Shown here one piece after another: positions 42,328 to 51,359 of a DNA stretch of 64,000 bases. A program made the position numbers and the translations under genes. Source of the stretch: Desulfovibrio sp. JC010 (GTDB lineage Bacteria; Desulfobacterota; Desulfovibrionia; Desulfovibrionales; Desulfovibrionaceae). The stretch is taken from the NCBI RefSeq assembly GCF_010470675.1, contig NZ_VOIQ01000003.1, positions 186,001 to 250,000 of the forward strand. The letters run 5' to 3'. The notes beneath the pieces are model-generated. The model made no database searches, was not told where the DNA came from, and saw nothing but the letters and a program-made list of their open reading frames with translations. Within the stretch, counting starts at the first letter, position 1; each line of letters opens with the position of its first letter.

Positions 42328-42583
42328 TGGGAAACCGAAAGCGTACTGATCAGATCAACCTGCTGCAACAGGGGATTAGATCGCATTACCTGAGGTCTGC
42401 GGGCAGACTGAACAGGAGTGGTGCGCCTTCTGAACTTTTAAAGATAAATCAGACGTTGGTCGTCAGTCAATGCGGAAAGCGGTCCGCAAATGTTAGGAAA
42501 AGGACCGCAGGCTTGGGAAAGCCGGGAGTGCACGGGGTGTGCATCCGAAGATTGGCAAAGAGTTTGGTTTCAAGAGGTGAAGA

Positions 42584-43474
42584 ATGGAAACTTTAAGTTT
42601 ATTGGTAGCTTTTGCTGGTGGAATTTTCGGTGCTGCAATCGGTGGACTGGCAGCCTTTGTTTTTGTCGGTATTCTTATTCTGGTCGGTGTTGCTGCACAG
42701 GCAACCGGGGCTGATCTGCTTAGCGTTCCCCTCGGTGCTGCTTTCGGCCCCCATGTGGGCGGGTTTGCATCCGGCGTGGCCGCAGCGGCGTACGCAGCTA
42801 AAAAAGGTGTTCTCGAAGGCGGCGGTAAAGATATTGTTTCTCCCATGATGGGTCTTAATAAGCCTGATGTGCTGCTCATCGGCGGTATCTTCGGCATTGT
42901 CGGCTATCTCCTCAACTATCTTTTCACTCTGGTTAATTTTCCGTGGACCGACACCATCGCCCTTTCTGTTGTTGTTTCCGGTATTATCGTCCGGGTTATC
43001 TGGGGTAACGGTATATTCGGTAAAGTTGCTGAAGGTTCCAGCAGATTCGAACCCGCTCCCGGAACTGAATGGGTTCCCTGGCAGAGCAGCCTCGGTCAGC
43101 GTTTGATCATCGGTGTCGGCGCAGGTGCGCTTTCCGCCTACCTGACCACCGCCATCGGCGTGGATAACGGCGGCGTTGTATTCGGCTTCGCTATCTCCGC
43201 AGCCAGTCTCGCATTCCTTTTCTTCGGTCTTCAGGTTCCGGTAACCCACCACATCACCCTCATCGCCGCCGTGGTCACCGCGTCCAGCGGAAGTATTCTT
43301 ATGGGTACCATCTTCGGGACCATCGCCGCAGTGCTCGGCGAATATTTCGCCGATGCTTTCCACGTACACGGCGACACCCATATCGATCCTCCGGCCTGCA
43401 CTATCGCCGCAGTGACCAGTTTGTCTCTGGTTTGCGGAAATCTGGGTCTCTACAAAATACCCATGCCTTTCTAA
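42584..43474 (+). CDS. Polytopic membrane protein of the glycerol locus
   Basis: 296 residues with about seven hydrophobic segments rich in Gly/Ala (for example LLVAFAGGIFGAAIGGLAAF, VLLIGGIFGIVGYLLNYLF, ITLIAAVVTASSGSILMGTIF). No known transporter motif was recognised. Because it lies directly before glpK and no GlpF aquaglyceroporin is present in the window, it may admit glycerol; that is a guess. GAGGTGA precedes the ATG. Confidence 0.7.
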   Translation: METLSLLVAFAGGIFGAAIGGLAAFVFVGILILVGVAAQATGADLLSVPLGAAFGPHVGGFASGVAAAAYAAKKGVLEGGGKDIVSPMMGLNKPDVLLIGGIFGIVGYLLNYLFTLVNFPWTDTIALSVVVSGIIVRVIWGNGIFGKVAEGSSRFEPAPGTEWVPWQSSLGQRLIIGVGAGALSAYLTTAIGVDNGGVVFGFAISAASLAFLFFGLQVPVTHHITLIAAVVTASSGSILMGTIFGTIAAVLGEYFADAFHVHGDTHIDPPACTIAAVTSLSLVCGNLGLYKIPMPF

Positions 43475-43501
43475 TTAAGCTAAGGTGATTGTAAAAAACT
43501 A

Positions 43502-43586
43502 ATGGCGAAGCCTAATAAAAAGTTTTGGGATTCTTAAACCCTTTTTCCAAAAGGGTTTAAGGCCCCCGGCAGGGTCGCCGAAGGCA
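43502..43586 (+). repeat. Dispersed intergenic repeat, copy 2
   Basis: ATGGCGAAGCCTAATAAAAA ... with hairpin AAACCCTTTTT/AAAAGGGTTT, ending GGTCGCCGAAGGCA, 18 bp before the glpK start. Confidence 0.8.
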
Positions 43587-43604
43587 CTCAAAAGAGGGAT
43601 CAAA

Positions 43605-45107
43605 ATGGAAAAGAAATATATAATGGTTATCGACGAAGGTACCACCGGAACCCGGGCACTTATCTTCAACCGCAACAGCGAGATCAAGGCACAGGCCTAC
43701 ACTGAATTTGAACAGCATCATCCCGCGCCGGACCGCGTGGAACATGACGCGCAGGAAATATGGCGTGCAACCCGCAGCATGGCTCGTAAGGCCCTTGAAA
43801 AAGCGGGGCTGAAGGCTTCTCAGATCGCGGCCATCGGTATCACCAACCAGCGTGCCACCACCATCGTCTGGGACAAACGCACCGGGAAACCCATTTCCCG
43901 CGCCATTGTCTGGCAGGATACCCGTACCGCCGACTATGTGGAAGAAATCCGTGCTGAGTGGGCTGATAAGACTTACGGCAAAACCGGTTGGGCCATGGCC
44001 CCGGTTTACTCCTCGCTCATGCTGCACTGGATGAAGAATAACATTGCGGGATTCAACAAACGAGCTGAAGCAGGCGACCTTGCTTTCGGTACCATCGACT
44101 CATGGCTGATTTACAAGCTCACCGGCGGCAAGACCCACGCGATTTCCGCATCCAACGCCTCCGTTACCGGGGCTTACGATCTGCATAAAGATGACTGGTA
44201 CAGCGAATGGCTGGATTTCCTCGGACTGCCGCTGAATATGTTCCCCGAAGTAATGCCTGATTCCGGCGATTACGGCATGACCGACGAATCCTTCCTCGGT
44301 GTGCCTATCCCCATCACCGGGGCCATTGCCGACCAGCATGCCGCACTCTTCGCGCAGGGCTGCATTGAGCCGGGTACCCTGAAAGTTACCCACGGCACAG
44401 GATCCTTTGTTGATATGAACATCGGTACCAAGCCCGAAATCTCCAAAAACGGCCTGAACACCATCATTGCATGGCGCATGAACGGCGAGACCACCTACGG
44501 CCTTGAAGGATATTCCGCAGTAACCGGATCAGCAGTGCAATGGCTGCGCGACGGTGCGGAAATGATCCCAGCTTCCCCGGACACTGAAGAGCTGGCCAAA
44601 TCCGTTGATGATAACGGCGGGGTTTTCTTCGTGCCCGCACTGGCCGGACTTTCCGCTCCCTACTGGGATTCCTATGCAAGAGGCATGATCATCGGCATCA
44701 CCCGTGGCACCACCCGCGCCCATCTGATCCGGGCCACCTTGGAGGGCATCATTTATTCCATGAAGGACTTCATCGGTGCCATGCAGGATGACTCCGGTGT
44801 GGAAATCAGGAAAATGGCCACTGACGGCGGTGCTTCTGCCAACAATTTCCTGATGCAGTTTCAGGCCGACATGCTCGATGCCGAAGTTGTGCGTCCTTCC
44901 GTAACTGAAGCTACAAGCCTCGGTGCAGCCTACATGGCCGGACTGGCAGTAGGCTACTGGCCCAGCCCGGAAGCCTGTTTTGATGACCAGACCGTAGACC
45001 GCGTCTTCAAGCCCAAGATGAGCAGCGAAGAGCGCGACAGCCTCTACCGCAGCTGGAACCGCGCAGTAAAGCGGGCCATGAACTGGGCCAAGGATGATGA
45101 GGAATAA
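43605..45107 (+). CDS. glpK: Glycerol kinase
   Basis: 500 residues, full family length. N-terminal phosphate loop DEGTTGTRALIFNR, QHHPAPDRVEHDAQEIW, GITNQRATTIVWDKRTG, ADQHAALFAQG, THGTGSFVDMN and the C-terminal DGGASANNFLMQFQAD are all typical FGGY/GlpK motifs. It phosphorylates glycerol to sn-glycerol 3-phosphate. Followed by another intergenic repeat and glpD. Confidence 0.95.
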   Translation: MEKKYIMVIDEGTTGTRALIFNRNSEIKAQAYTEFEQHHPAPDRVEHDAQEIWRATRSMARKALEKAGLKASQIAAIGITNQRATTIVWDKRTGKPISRAIVWQDTRTADYVEEIRAEWADKTYGKTGWAMAPVYSSLMLHWMKNNIAGFNKRAEAGDLAFGTIDSWLIYKLTGGKTHAISASNASVTGAYDLHKDDWYSEWLDFLGLPLNMFPEVMPDSGDYGMTDESFLGVPIPITGAIADQHAALFAQGCIEPGTLKVTHGTGSFVDMNIGTKPEISKNGLNTIIAWRMNGETTYGLEGYSAVTGSAVQWLRDGAEMIPASPDTEELAKSVDDNGGVFFVPALAGLSAPYWDSYARGMIIGITRGTTRAHLIRATLEGIIYSMKDFIGAMQDDSGVEIRKMATDGGASANNFLMQFQADMLDAEVVRPSVTEATSLGAAYMAGLAVGYWPSPEACFDDQTVDRVFKPKMSSEERDSLYRSWNRAVKRAMNWAKDDEE

Positions 45108-45130
45108 ATAGAACTAATCCAACCAAAATT

Positions 45131-45203
45131 ATTAAAAGGTTTTGGGATTCTTAAACCCTTTTGCAAAAGGGTTTAAGGCCCCCGGCAGGGCCGCCGGAGG
45201 CAC
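45131..45203 (+). repeat. Dispersed intergenic repeat, copy 3
   Basis: ATTAAAAGGTTTTGGGATTC, hairpin AAACCCTTTTGCAAAAGGGTTT, ending GGCCGCCGGAGGCA. The copy lacks the first about 12 bases of the family. Confidence 0.8.
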
Positions 45204-45294
45204 TAAATAACCACCACCATGTTTTTTTGCCGGGAGCCGGACATACACTCCCACGCGGCTCCCGGCAGAAAAACAATTACCTAGGATTTTTACA

Positions 45295-46944
45295 ATGGAA
45301 AGAACTACCATCGCGCAATTTGCCAACGAAACCTACGACATTCTGGTCATCGGCGGCGGCATTACCGGAGCAGTCACCGCAAGGGACGCCGCGCTTCGGG
45401 GACTCAAAGTTGCGTTAGTTGAAAAAAATGACTTCGCATGGGGCACCAGCAGCCGCTCCACCAAACTTCTGCACGGCGGGCTGCGTTATCTGGAAAGTTT
45501 TGAATTCCGAATGGTCCGCGAGGCCTGCCGGGAACGCGAACTCATGCTCAAACTCGCTCCGCATCTCTCCCATCCCAGACCGTTCATGTACCTGCAGTAT
45601 GACGGCTACCCGGAAGGTCTGTTCAAGCTCAATCTGGGGCTGACCTTTTACGATTTCTTTTCCGGCGCACCATCCATCCGCCGCCACAAGATGTACAAGG
45701 CCAAAAAGCTGCGTGAGATGGAACCGCATCTCAATTCCGACGGCCTCAAAGGTTGCGGCTACTATTACGATTTCCTCACTGACGATGCCCGTCTGACCAT
45801 CGAGACCATCAAGGGTGCGGCTGTTGGCGGTGCACACATTTCAAACTATATGGAAGTCACCGGATTCACTGAGAACAACGGACGTATCAACGGCGTTGAA
45901 ATCAAGGACGTTCTTTCCAACGAAGTGGGAACTATTTCCGCCAAACAGGTCATTAACACCACCGGCCCGTGGGTGGATACCGTCCGCCATCTGGAGCAGG
46001 GTGTGGGTGATGTCCGCCTGCGTCCCACCAAGGGCGTACACATTGTACTCAGCAAGGAAGATTTTCCGCTGAATCATGCTGTATTCCTGCGCGCTCCCGG
46101 AGATAACCGTGTGGTCTGGCCCATTCCCGCGCTGGACGGCGATCTGGTCTACGTCGGAACCACCGACACCGATTATGACGGTCCGCTGGATAACGTCACC
46201 GCCACAGATGAAGATATCGATTACCTCCTCGATGTCGCCAACCACACCATTCCGGGCCGTAATCTGACCCGCGATCATATTATCGCCACATGGGCCGGAC
46301 TTCGCCCGCTCATCGCGCCGGAAGATTCCCGTAACGCCAGCGCGGTCTCCCGTGAACATGAAATCTTCGTCAGCCCCAAAGGTCTGCTGACCATCGGCGG
46401 CGGCAAGCTGACCACTGCCCGGGTTATGGGCCTTCAGGTTGTGGATAAGGCTGTTGAACTGCTGGGCCAGACTTTCGGCATGAAGGATATTCCGGCTTCC
46501 AACACCCATGAAGTCCCGGTCAGCGGCGGGGCTGCAGGGCAAACCTACGCAGCCAAGAGCAAGCTCGCTTCCATGAATCTCCCGGAAGCTGTTAAAGAGC
46601 GGCTGCTTTCCCTCTACGGCGGCAACGCGTTGCTCATGGCCGAGATGATCGAAAGCGATCCTTCCTGCGCCGATGATATGGGCGGTTACGATGTAATCCG
46701 GGCCGAGGTCATTTACGCAGTGAAATACGAAATGTCCCGGACCATCACCGACTTTTTCACCAGAAGGGCCTCACTCTTCTACTGGCGGCGTGATGGAGGT
46801 CTGTCCATCGCCTCCTCCGTCGCTGACGAAATGGCAAAACACCTTGGCTGGTCCGCGGAGCAGACAGGGAAAGAAATTGATAGTTATTCAAATTGGGTAG
46901 CTGCAAACCGTTGCGCACCCGGAACAAATGATTTCGCAAATTAG
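45295..46944 (+). CDS. glpD: Glycerol-3-phosphate dehydrogenase (FAD)
   Basis: 549 residues. FAD-binding start ILVIGGGITGAVTARDAALRG, the family signature SSRSTKLLHGGLRYL and HPRPFMYLQYD-like middle, then GGGKLTTARVMG. It oxidises sn-glycerol 3-phosphate to dihydroxyacetone phosphate and gives electrons to the quinone pool or an ETF. AGGATTTTT-type ribosome-binding site. Confidence 0.93.
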   Translation: MERTTIAQFANETYDILVIGGGITGAVTARDAALRGLKVALVEKNDFAWGTSSRSTKLLHGGLRYLESFEFRMVREACRERELMLKLAPHLSHPRPFMYLQYDGYPEGLFKLNLGLTFYDFFSGAPSIRRHKMYKAKKLREMEPHLNSDGLKGCGYYYDFLTDDARLTIETIKGAAVGGAHISNYMEVTGFTENNGRINGVEIKDVLSNEVGTISAKQVINTTGPWVDTVRHLEQGVGDVRLRPTKGVHIVLSKEDFPLNHAVFLRAPGDNRVVWPIPALDGDLVYVGTTDTDYDGPLDNVTATDEDIDYLLDVANHTIPGRNLTRDHIIATWAGLRPLIAPEDSRNASAVSREHEIFVSPKGLLTIGGGKLTTARVMGLQVVDKAVELLGQTFGMKDIPASNTHEVPVSGGAAGQTYAAKSKLASMNLPEAVKERLLSLYGGNALLMAEMIESDPSCADDMGGYDVIRAEVIYAVKYEMSRTITDFFTRRASLFYWRRDGGLSIASSVADEMAKHLGWSAEQTGKEIDSYSNWVAANRCAPGTNDFAN

Positions 46945-46955
46945 GAGTTATGAAA

Positions 46956-48413
46956 ATGAATGCCAGACAAAATACCCTCGTGAACTTTATTGCCGAGACC
47001 GAAAAGAACTTTAAACCCTCTGCCAATCCCGTATGGATCGACAGCCTGAAAGAAACCATCGGCGCGGCAGCTGTGCTTACCGATGAGCAGTCTATCATGG
47101 ACCACAGCTACGATACCTGGCCCGCCTGTTTCAAATGGAAGAATCAAGGCAAGCGCATGTTCGGTCCCGATGTTGTGGTCAAAGCCAACAGTACCGAGCA
47201 GGTCAGCGAGATTCTCAAATGGGCTGATGAAAACAAAGTTCCCGTTACTCCTTACGGCGGCGGTTCCAGTGTTACCGGTCAGGCTTTGCCCGCAAAAGGC
47301 GGCATCGCTCTCGATACCACTGCCATGACCGAAGTCATCGCCCTTGATGAAAATTCCCTCATGGTTAAAGTGCAGTGCGGTAAATTCGGTCACAAGCTGG
47401 AAGCTGAATTGAACGAGCGCGGTTACACCCTGAACCACTCCCCGCAGTCCCTTGATCGCTCAACTGTTGCAGGCTGGGTTGCCACCCGTGCCATGGGCCA
47501 GCTTTCCTCCCGTTACGGCGGCATCGAAGACCTCGTGGTTACCTACACTGCGGTAATGCCCGGCGGTGAGATCATTGAAACCATGAACGTACCCCGCGCA
47601 GCCATGGGGCCGGATCTCCGCCACATCTTCATGGGGTCTGAAGGAACCCTCGGCGTTGTTACCGATGTAACCCTGAAAATCTTCCCTCTGCTTGATGACC
47701 GCATCCTCGAAGCCATCACTTTTGATTCCGTGCAGGACGGTGTTGACGTCATGCGCATCATCACCCGCGAAGGCCTCAAGCCCGCACTGGTCCGCTACTA
47801 CGATTTCGAAGAAGCAAAGCACGCCATGCAGGACAAGGAATTCGACAAGTGTGTCATGTTCCTCGGTTTTGAAGGTGTGGAAGCTGTTGCCAAGGCCGAA
47901 TACGAAGCCTGCATGGACATCTGCGCCAAGTTCAACGGCAAGAAGATCGGTCCCGATGCAGTAGAAGCATGGCGCGGTCGCCGTTACGATTTCTCCACTG
48001 TTGAGAATCTGCTCAAATCCAAGGGCGGTCTGGCTGAGACCATCGAAATTGCCCACTTCTGGCACGGCATCATGGATACCTACACCGAGCTGAAGGAAGC
48101 CCTGAAGCCTTACGCAGCTGAAGTTCTCGGCCACTTCTCCCATGTCTATCCGCAGGGCACTTCCCTGTACATCATCCTGCTCGGTCAGGAAGAAGACGAT
48201 GCCACCGCTGAGAAGAAAATGCTCGAAATCTGGGATGTTGCCATGTCCATCTGCGTAAAGCACGGCGCATGCCTTTCCCACCATCACGGTGGTGGTCTGG
48301 CCCGTCTGCCTTACGTTAAAGATACCCTCGGTTCCAGCTGGAAGGTCCTTGAGCGCGTTAAAAAAGCCATCGACCCCAACGGCATCATGAACCCCGGCAA
48401 ACTGGATCTGTAG
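46956..48413 (+). CDS. FAD-linked oxidoreductase, GlcD/AGPS-like
   Basis: 485 residues. PCMH-type FAD domain (GPDVVVKANSTEQVSEIL, VTPYGGGSSVTGQ, MGSEGTLGVVTDVTLKIFPL) and an FAD-oxidase C domain with the His-rich CLSHHHGGGLARLPYV, closest in pattern to alkylglycerone-phosphate synthase/GlcD proteins. It probably oxidises a 2-hydroxy acid or glycerol-derived substrate and passes electrons to EtfAB, encoded downstream. ATG 46956 lies at the best distance from AGGAG. Confidence 0.85.
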   Translation: MNARQNTLVNFIAETEKNFKPSANPVWIDSLKETIGAAAVLTDEQSIMDHSYDTWPACFKWKNQGKRMFGPDVVVKANSTEQVSEILKWADENKVPVTPYGGGSSVTGQALPAKGGIALDTTAMTEVIALDENSLMVKVQCGKFGHKLEAELNERGYTLNHSPQSLDRSTVAGWVATRAMGQLSSRYGGIEDLVVTYTAVMPGGEIIETMNVPRAAMGPDLRHIFMGSEGTLGVVTDVTLKIFPLLDDRILEAITFDSVQDGVDVMRIITREGLKPALVRYYDFEEAKHAMQDKEFDKCVMFLGFEGVEAVAKAEYEACMDICAKFNGKKIGPDAVEAWRGRRYDFSTVENLLKSKGGLAETIEIAHFWHGIMDTYTELKEALKPYAAEVLGHFSHVYPQGTSLYIILLGQEEDDATAEKKMLEIWDVAMSICVKHGACLSHHHGGGLARLPYVKDTLGSSWKVLERVKKAIDPNGIMNPGKLDL

Positions 48414-48426
48414 AATTAGTAAATAG

Positions 48427-48464
48427 AGAGCCGCGGGGTTCTTCCCTTACCCTGCGGCTCTTTC
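48427..48464 (+). terminator. Intrinsic terminator
   Basis: GAGCCGCGGGGT / ACCCTGCGGCTC stem (one G-T pair), followed by TTT. Confidence 0.75.
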
Positions 48465-48510
48465 CAAATACACTGCCAAAGCTTCCTCCAAAAGGAGTTC
48501 TGTAAATTAC

Positions 48511-50478
48511 ATGGATTTTACCCGTGAAATATACTGGAACATCGGACCTGAGGTTTCTTCCCTGTCCCTCATGTCCCTCCTGTTACTGCTTGCAGTTGCT
48601 GCAGCGGTTCTCGGGGTGACCCGTCTTGTAAAAACTTACAGGAAGGGGCGCCCCGTGGCCCGCCGCTTTCAAGGGAAAGCAATACTTCGCAATCTGGCGG
48701 AGGTTCTTTCACAAAAAAGGGTCGCAAAAGGCAGCTTCAGCGGCAGGGTTCACAGATTGCTTTTCTGGTCCATACTGATGTTTTTCGGAGGAAGTCTGCT
48801 CATCGCAGTGCAGACACATCTGAGCGGGCCGATTTTTGGAATCGAATTTCTCAAGGGCCGTTTTTACCTTCTGTTCTCTTTCATTCTCGATCTCGGCGGA
48901 TTCATCGGAACCGGGGCTGTCTCCTACTTCCTGATCAGACGGGTAAGGGCCGAGAAGGATAAAGAGAGAACCGGAAAAATAGCTGTTTTATCCCTGCTGC
49001 TGGCGGTACTGGTTTCCGGTTTCGCGGTTGAAGGCACACGCATGGCCGTTACGGAGATGGACAGTCTGCAATCCCTGTGGTCTCCGGTTGGTTATACGCT
49101 GGCTTTGATTTTTGAGGGAATTGGACAGGGGCATCTGCTTGCCCTGCATAAAAAGCTCTGGTGGGTTCATGCAATTCTGGCCTTTGGATTTATGGGGCTG
49201 GTTCCTTACACCGCCATGAAGCACATGCTTACTGCCTGCGCAACCTCACTTCTCGCTGGGCAGGGACCCAAAGCGGCCCTTGTCCCCCTCAATCTTGAAG
49301 ATGAGACTATTGAAAATTTCGGGGCCGCACATGTCCATGATTTCAGCTGGAAGGAATTGCTGGAACTGGACAGCTGCACCCGGTGCGGACGTTGTGATGA
49401 AGTCTGCCCGGCCTTGAATGCGGGGTTGCCTCTCTCGCCCATGGAATTGGTGGGGAAACTTAATGAAATTTCTTTTAATTCCCCGCAGGAGGGAATTATC
49501 GGATCGGTGGGTAAGGAAGCAATATGGTCCTGCACCACCTGTCTGGCCTGCGAGGAAGTCTGTCCTGTGTCCATGGGACATGTGGACAGGATCGTTGAAA
49601 TGCGCCGGAATCTTGCCTTAATGGAAGGTGAATTTCCGGGACAGGAAGTACAACAAGCTATGGAGAGAATTGAAGTGACCGGTAACCCTTTTGGAAGCGA
49701 GCCTTCCATACGTGATTCCTTGTTTGAGGAACTTAACGTTATTGACCTGTCCGCCAGACCTACAGCGGATATTGTCTATTTTTCGGGCTGCTACGCTTCT
49801 TATAACCAGCGCAGCAAGAACGTGGCCCACAGCTTCATTAAACTCTGTCAGTCCGCAAAGGTGAATGTAGCCATTCTTGGCAAGCAGGAACAGTGTTGCG
49901 GCGAGCCTGCCCGTAAGCTGGGTAACGAATATCTCTTTCAAGAGCTGGCCATGAAAAATATCCGCCGGATCAGGAAGTACGGTATCAAGACCGTAGTCAC
50001 CACCTGTCCGCACTGTTTCAATACCCTGAACAAAGACTACCGTGATTTCGGTTTCACTGCGGAAGTTCTCTCCCATACTGAATATCTGGAGCGTCTGCTG
50101 GCCGAAGGCAAACTGAAAGTCAGGGGTGAGAAATTTTCCTGCACCTACCACGACCCCTGCTATCTTGGACGCCATAATGATATCTACGGACCCACCCGCA
50201 ATCTGATTATGGCTGCAGGCGGACGTTTGAGCGAAATGGATACTAACCGCCAGAAAGCAGTCTGTTGCGGTGCCGGGGGCGGGCGTTTTCTGGCCCAGTC
50301 CCAAGGCGGCAAGAAGATGAACATCAAGCGCGCTGAAATGGCGGCTTCGACAAATACCGACCAGCTCGTTACCAGTTGTCCGTTTTGTCTGACAACTCTT
50401 GAAGAAGGCATGAAGCAGAGCGGTAATGGTGCAATGAAGGTAAGAGATATTGCCGAGGTCCTCGCAGAGAATATCTAA
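48511..50478 (+). CDS. Membrane FeS protein, NarI-like plus HdrD-like (ETF:menaquinone oxidoreductase type)
   Basis: 655 residues. Five to six hydrophobic segments in the first 240 residues (NarI-like, haem b), then two [4Fe-4S] motifs CTRCGRCDEVC and CTTCLACEEVC, then two CCG domains (FSGCYASYNQ ... EQCCGEP, CPHCFNT; YHDPCYLGRH ... VCCGAGGG, CPFCLTT). This build is known from proteins next to etfAB that feed electrons from ETF into menaquinone. AAAAGGAG precedes the start. Confidence 0.9.
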   Translation: MDFTREIYWNIGPEVSSLSLMSLLLLLAVAAAVLGVTRLVKTYRKGRPVARRFQGKAILRNLAEVLSQKRVAKGSFSGRVHRLLFWSILMFFGGSLLIAVQTHLSGPIFGIEFLKGRFYLLFSFILDLGGFIGTGAVSYFLIRRVRAEKDKERTGKIAVLSLLLAVLVSGFAVEGTRMAVTEMDSLQSLWSPVGYTLALIFEGIGQGHLLALHKKLWWVHAILAFGFMGLVPYTAMKHMLTACATSLLAGQGPKAALVPLNLEDETIENFGAAHVHDFSWKELLELDSCTRCGRCDEVCPALNAGLPLSPMELVGKLNEISFNSPQEGIIGSVGKEAIWSCTTCLACEEVCPVSMGHVDRIVEMRRNLALMEGEFPGQEVQQAMERIEVTGNPFGSEPSIRDSLFEELNVIDLSARPTADIVYFSGCYASYNQRSKNVAHSFIKLCQSAKVNVAILGKQEQCCGEPARKLGNEYLFQELAMKNIRRIRKYGIKTVVTTCPHCFNTLNKDYRDFGFTAEVLSHTEYLERLLAEGKLKVRGEKFSCTYHDPCYLGRHNDIYGPTRNLIMAAGGRLSEMDTNRQKAVCCGAGGGRFLAQSQGGKKMNIKRAEMAASTNTDQLVTSCPFCLTTLEEGMKQSGNGAMKVRDIAEVLAENI

Positions 50479-50497
50479 TAGAATTTATAAATTTTAA

Positions 50498-50583
50498 CGG
50501 CGAAGCCTTAATAAAAGTTTTTGGGATTCTTAAACCCTTTTTTCAAAAAGGGTTTAAGGCCCCCGGCAGGGTCGCCGAAGGCA
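50498..50583 (+). repeat. Dispersed intergenic repeat, copy 4
   Basis: CGGCGAAGCC ... AATAAAAGTTTTTGGGATTC, hairpin AAACCCTTTTTTC/AAAAAGGGTTT, ending GGTCGCCGAAGGCA only 5 bp before the etfB start. Confidence 0.8.
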
Positions 50584-50588
50584 TCTTC

Positions 50589-51359
50589 ATGAAAATATTA
50601 ATATGCATCAAACAGGTTCCTGATTTGGAGGCCCGCTTCACACTTAAAGAAGACGGCACTCTTGACGAGAGCAACCTTGTCTGGCGCATGAACAAATACG
50701 ACACCTACGCTGTGGAACAGGGGCTACTGCTCAAAGATCAGGGCCATGCTTCATCCGTTGATGTGCTCACCGTAGGACGGCAAAGGGCGCAGGCTGCTCT
50801 GCGCAAAGCTCTTGAAATGGGCGCGGACAGCGGCGTGCATATTCTGGATGAAGCGGAAGATGTTGCCACTCCTTTTGAAGCGGCCAAAACCATCGCCGCC
50901 TATGCTGAAGATAAGAATTACGATTTGATCCTTTGCGGCCAGCAATCGGAAGATTTCGGCAATGCGCAGGTCGGCCCTATGCTGGGCGAAATGCTTTCGT
51001 TTGCTACTGTTACCGGGGTGATTGGATTTTCATGTGAGCAGGACCGTTTTATGCTCAAGCGGGAGCTGGAGAAGGGCAACCGTTGTAAAGTTGCCGTTAA
51101 GTCTCCCGCTGTGATCAGCTGCCAGTCCGGCTTGAATCTGCCGCGCTATCCCACATTTCTCAATATTATGAAGGCCAAAAAGAAGCCTCTCACAACTATC
51201 GCAGCTGATGAGCTGCGCAATCTTTCGGCAAAGAAGGACCAACGGTTTGTTGTTCCTGAAAAGTCCGGCTGTCTGATTATGGGCGGTGTCGTGGAAAAAC
51301 TGGCTGAAGACGTGGCCGATATTTTAAAATTACGGCTGGCTGTAGGGCGGGGGAAATAA
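50589..51359 (+). CDS. etfB: Electron transfer flavoprotein beta subunit
   Basis: 256 residues. ILICIKQVPD at the start, then DVLTVGR, AALRKALEMGADSGVHI and CGQQSEDFGNAQVGPMLGEML are the standard EtfB motifs. With EtfA it carries electrons from the flavoproteins to the HdrD-like protein. The stop overlaps the etfA start (TAATG). The GAAGG of the intergenic repeat may serve as its ribosome-binding site. Confidence 0.93.
   Translation: MKILICIKQVPDLEARFTLKEDGTLDESNLVWRMNKYDTYAVEQGLLLKDQGHASSVDVLTVGRQRAQAALRKALEMGADSGVHILDEAEDVATPFEAAKTIAAYAEDKNYDLILCGQQSEDFGNAQVGPMLGEMLSFATVTGVIGFSCEQDRFMLKRELEKGNRCKVAVKSPAVISCQSGLNLPRYPTFLNIMKAKKKPLTTIAADELRNLSAKKDQRFVVPEKSGCLIMGGVVEKLAEDVADILKLRLAVGRGK

Noticed and set aside
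42327-42596. 89-codon frame between the GntR gene and the membrane-protein gene
   Set aside because: Ends inside the next gene and has no protein-like pattern.
42599-43381. 260-codon reverse frame opposite the glycerol-locus membrane protein
   Set aside because: Shadow of a gene with clear membrane segments and ribosome-binding site.
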